This document shows positions 62,370-64,000 of a stretch of DNA of 64,000 nucleotides, one piece after another. A program made the translations under genes and the position numbers. Below the pieces are notes generated by a model. It was given only the letters and a program-made list of their open reading frames with translations. It did no database searches and was not told the origin of the DNA. This stretch comes from Haemophilus influenzae (GTDB taxonomy: Bacteria > Pseudomonadota > Gammaproteobacteria > Enterobacterales > Pasteurellaceae), in contig NZ_AP018771.1 of NCBI RefSeq assembly GCF_019703545.1, positions 806,001 to 870,000 of the forward strand, written 5' to 3'. Each line of letters opens with the position of its first letter. Positions within the stretch are counted from its first letter, which is position 1.

Positions 62370-63103
62370 TAGTTTGCTCCTGAATGAAGTTTTTCAAGAT
62401 ATGGACCAAAGCCATCTTTGCTGAACCAATAATTAAAGGTACCTTGAACACCATTACCTGTTAAAGTTGCACCAGATAAACCATCAATGCTATGTTCATC
62501 TTGTGGAGCTTGACCTTTCACAATACGAATGGCAGGTTGATGTTGCTCATCAAATAATTTTTTACCTTTAAATAGACTTGCCCAGTTTGGATTTTCAATT
62601 TCTCCGCCCAATCCCGGTGTTTCTCCGTGTTGATAGTAAGTGATTCCATTAATAGTATTACCATCTGGTTGAACAGATACTAAGCCATACATCACTGACC
62701 ACAAGCCAGTGCCATAAATTGGTAAAATAACTTGTTGAGTTTGACCCTGTTCATCTTTTACAAGATAAACTTCAGTTGTTTTGCTACGAGAACGAATACG
62801 TGCTTTATCCGAATCAGCAGGAATTGCTTGTTGGCTATCATCTGCTTGTTGTGTGTATTCACCCGTTGCTAAATCAACGAAACGCGGCTCAATAAATTTT
62901 GCATAAGTTTCTTTTACATTCGTATTTGCTTGTAAAAGACCAGCTACATTTAAAATATTTTTTTGTTTATCGAGCAATTTTTGTTCTTCTTGTGCAGGCT
63001 TTAACATTACTGCGGAACCAGCAACAATAATGGAACAAACCAAACTCAGTAGTAGCACAACAAGGATTGTGCCGCCTACGCTGTCTTTATTAAACTTAGC
63101 CAT
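62369..63103 (-). CDS. nqrC: Na+-translocating NADH:quinone reductase subunit C
   Basis: A 244-residue subunit with one N-terminal helix ([20 protein letters not shown]) and a periplasmic domain. FMN is bound to the last threonine-containing motif, [16 protein letters not shown] 63103 (MAKFNKDS) lies within the end of nqrB; the two genes overlap by 8 bases. Confidence 0.97.
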
Positions 63104-64000
63104 TTGTTCTTGCTCTCCGACGTTTGATGTTTGCTTGAACAACGATGTAGTCGAAAATCGGTGCAAATAAGTTTGCAAATAAAATCGCTAACATCATTCC
63201 TTCTGGATAGGCTGGGTTTACAGTACGAATTAATACAGCCATTACGCCAATTAATGCACCGTACCACCATTTACCAGTATTAGTAAAAGATGCTGAAACA
63301 GGATCGGTCGCCATAAATACCATACCCAATGCAAATCCACCTAAAACAAAGTGCCAATGCCAAGGCATTGAGAACATAGGGTTAGTCTCTGAGCCAATTA
63401 GGTTAAACAAGGTTGAGGTTGCAATCATGCCAATCATCACACCAGCAATAATGCGCCAAGCTGCAATGCGAGTGAATACAATAACAGCACCGCCAATTAA
63501 AATTGCAAGGGTAGAAACTTCCCCCATTGAACCAGGTAAGTTACCAACAAAAGCATCCATCCAAGTAATTGGAGCGCCTGTTACGGTATGTTGCAATGCA
63601 CCTTGACCACCTTGTGACCACTGTGAAAGTGCGGTTGCACCAGAGAAACCATCTGCGGCAGTCCAAACCGTATCGCCTGAAATTTGAGCTGGATATGCGA
63701 AGAATAAGAACGCACGACCAGCAAGTGCAGGGTTCATAAAGTTACGACCTACGCCACCAAAAATTTCTTTTGCAACAATGATACCAAAAGTAATACCTAA
63801 TGCGGCTTGCCATAGTGGCAATGTTGGTGGAACGATCAAGGCAAATAAAATGGTTGAAACGAACATTCCTTCATTTACTTCGTGACCACGAACCACAGAG
63901 AATAACAATTCCCAAATAGTACAAACGGTAAATACCACTAAGTAAATTGGTAAAAAGAAAATTGCTCCAAGAGCCATTTTAGAGCCCCAAGTTGCATTGG
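63096..64000 (-). CDS. nqrB: Na+-translocating NADH:quinone reductase subunit B, N-terminus cut off
   Basis: The C-terminal 301 residues of a subunit usually about 410 long; the frame is open to the window edge, so the gene starts outside. [16 protein letters not shown] carries the threonine that holds covalent FMN. About seven helices remain visible. NqrB binds riboflavin and forms a main Na+ path. The internal ATG 63977 is not the start. One uptake signal at 63627. Confidence 0.97.
   Translation of the reverse strand, partial: NATWGSKMALGAIFFLPIYLVVFTVCTIWELLFSVVRGHEVNEGMFVSTILFALIVPPTLPLWQAALGITFGIIVAKEIFGGVGRNFMNPALAGRAFLFFAYPAQISGDTVWTAADGFSGATALSQWSQGGQGALQHTVTGAPITWMDAFVGNLPGSMGEVSTLAILIGGAVIVFTRIAAWRIIAGVMIGMIATSTLFNLIGSETNPMFSMPWHWHFVLGGFALGMVFMATDPVSASFTNTGKWWYGALIGVMAVLIRTVNPAYPEGMMLAILFANLFAPIFDYIVVQANIKRRRARTNG

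Overview
The window looks like a chromosomal piece of Haemophilus influenzae, or a very close relative. Three things point there. The DNA is A+T rich. The 9-base Pasteurellaceae uptake signal AAGTGCGGT (or its complement) occurs 31 times by eye, including as inverted pairs that serve as terminators. The gene order (arcB ... prlC-ribA-pgpB-dam-aroB-aroK-nucA-rpsP-rimM-trmD-rplS-selD-msbB-mepA-aroC-mscK-menE-seqA-ybfF-fldA-fur-gdhA-tat-adhC-fghA-nagK-focA-pflB-pflA-protein E-bamD-rluD-pgeF-mnmA-nqrM-apbE-nqrFEDCB) runs as I remember the HI0220 to HI0166 stretch of strain Rd, reversed. The species call is inference from family knowledge; no search was run.

Accessory region 1 (about 1605-10250) is a type IC-like restriction-modification locus on the minus strand that carries extra defence genes: hsdM, a DUF3800 gene, a small gene resembling BECR-fold RNases, a candidate structured RNA with a predicted pseudoknot, hsdS, an Abi_2-family HEPN gene, a second candidate structured RNA overlapping the abi stop codon, and hsdR with its own palindrome-rich promoter. 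A diverged copy of the last 13 codons of prlC lies beyond hsdR, and intact prlC lies at the other end, so the island is bracketed by a 38-bp direct repeat. This is the most interesting part of the window.

Accessory region 2 (about 26130-29363), between selD and msbB, holds a Dcu-type C4-dicarboxylate transporter and an aspartate/glutamate racemase in one operon, with a divergent LysR regulator of the YjiE/HypT type. LysR-type and FNR-type palindromes lie between them. As I recall, strain Rd lacks this insert.

The rest is core metabolism and cell biology: shikimate genes (aroK, aroB, aroC), riboflavin synthesis (ribA), DNA methylation and replication control (dam, seqA), the ribosomal/tRNA operon rpsP-rimM-trmD-rplS, iron control (fur with fldA), twin-arginine export (tatABC), formaldehyde detoxification (NmlR-like regulator, adhC, fghA), anaerobic pyruvate and formate metabolism (focA-pflB, pflA), the surface adhesin protein E, outer-membrane assembly (bamD), and the Na+-translocating NADH:quinone reductase with its maturation genes apbE and nqrM. 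arcB is cut by the left edge and nqrB by the right edge. selD contains an in-frame UGA followed by a convincing SECIS hairpin, so it is a selenoprotein gene. A decayed gene lies at about 16196-16950, and a possible unannotated 23-residue hydrophobic peptide is encoded at 14496-14567. I saw no rRNA, tRNA, CRISPR array or insertion sequence.
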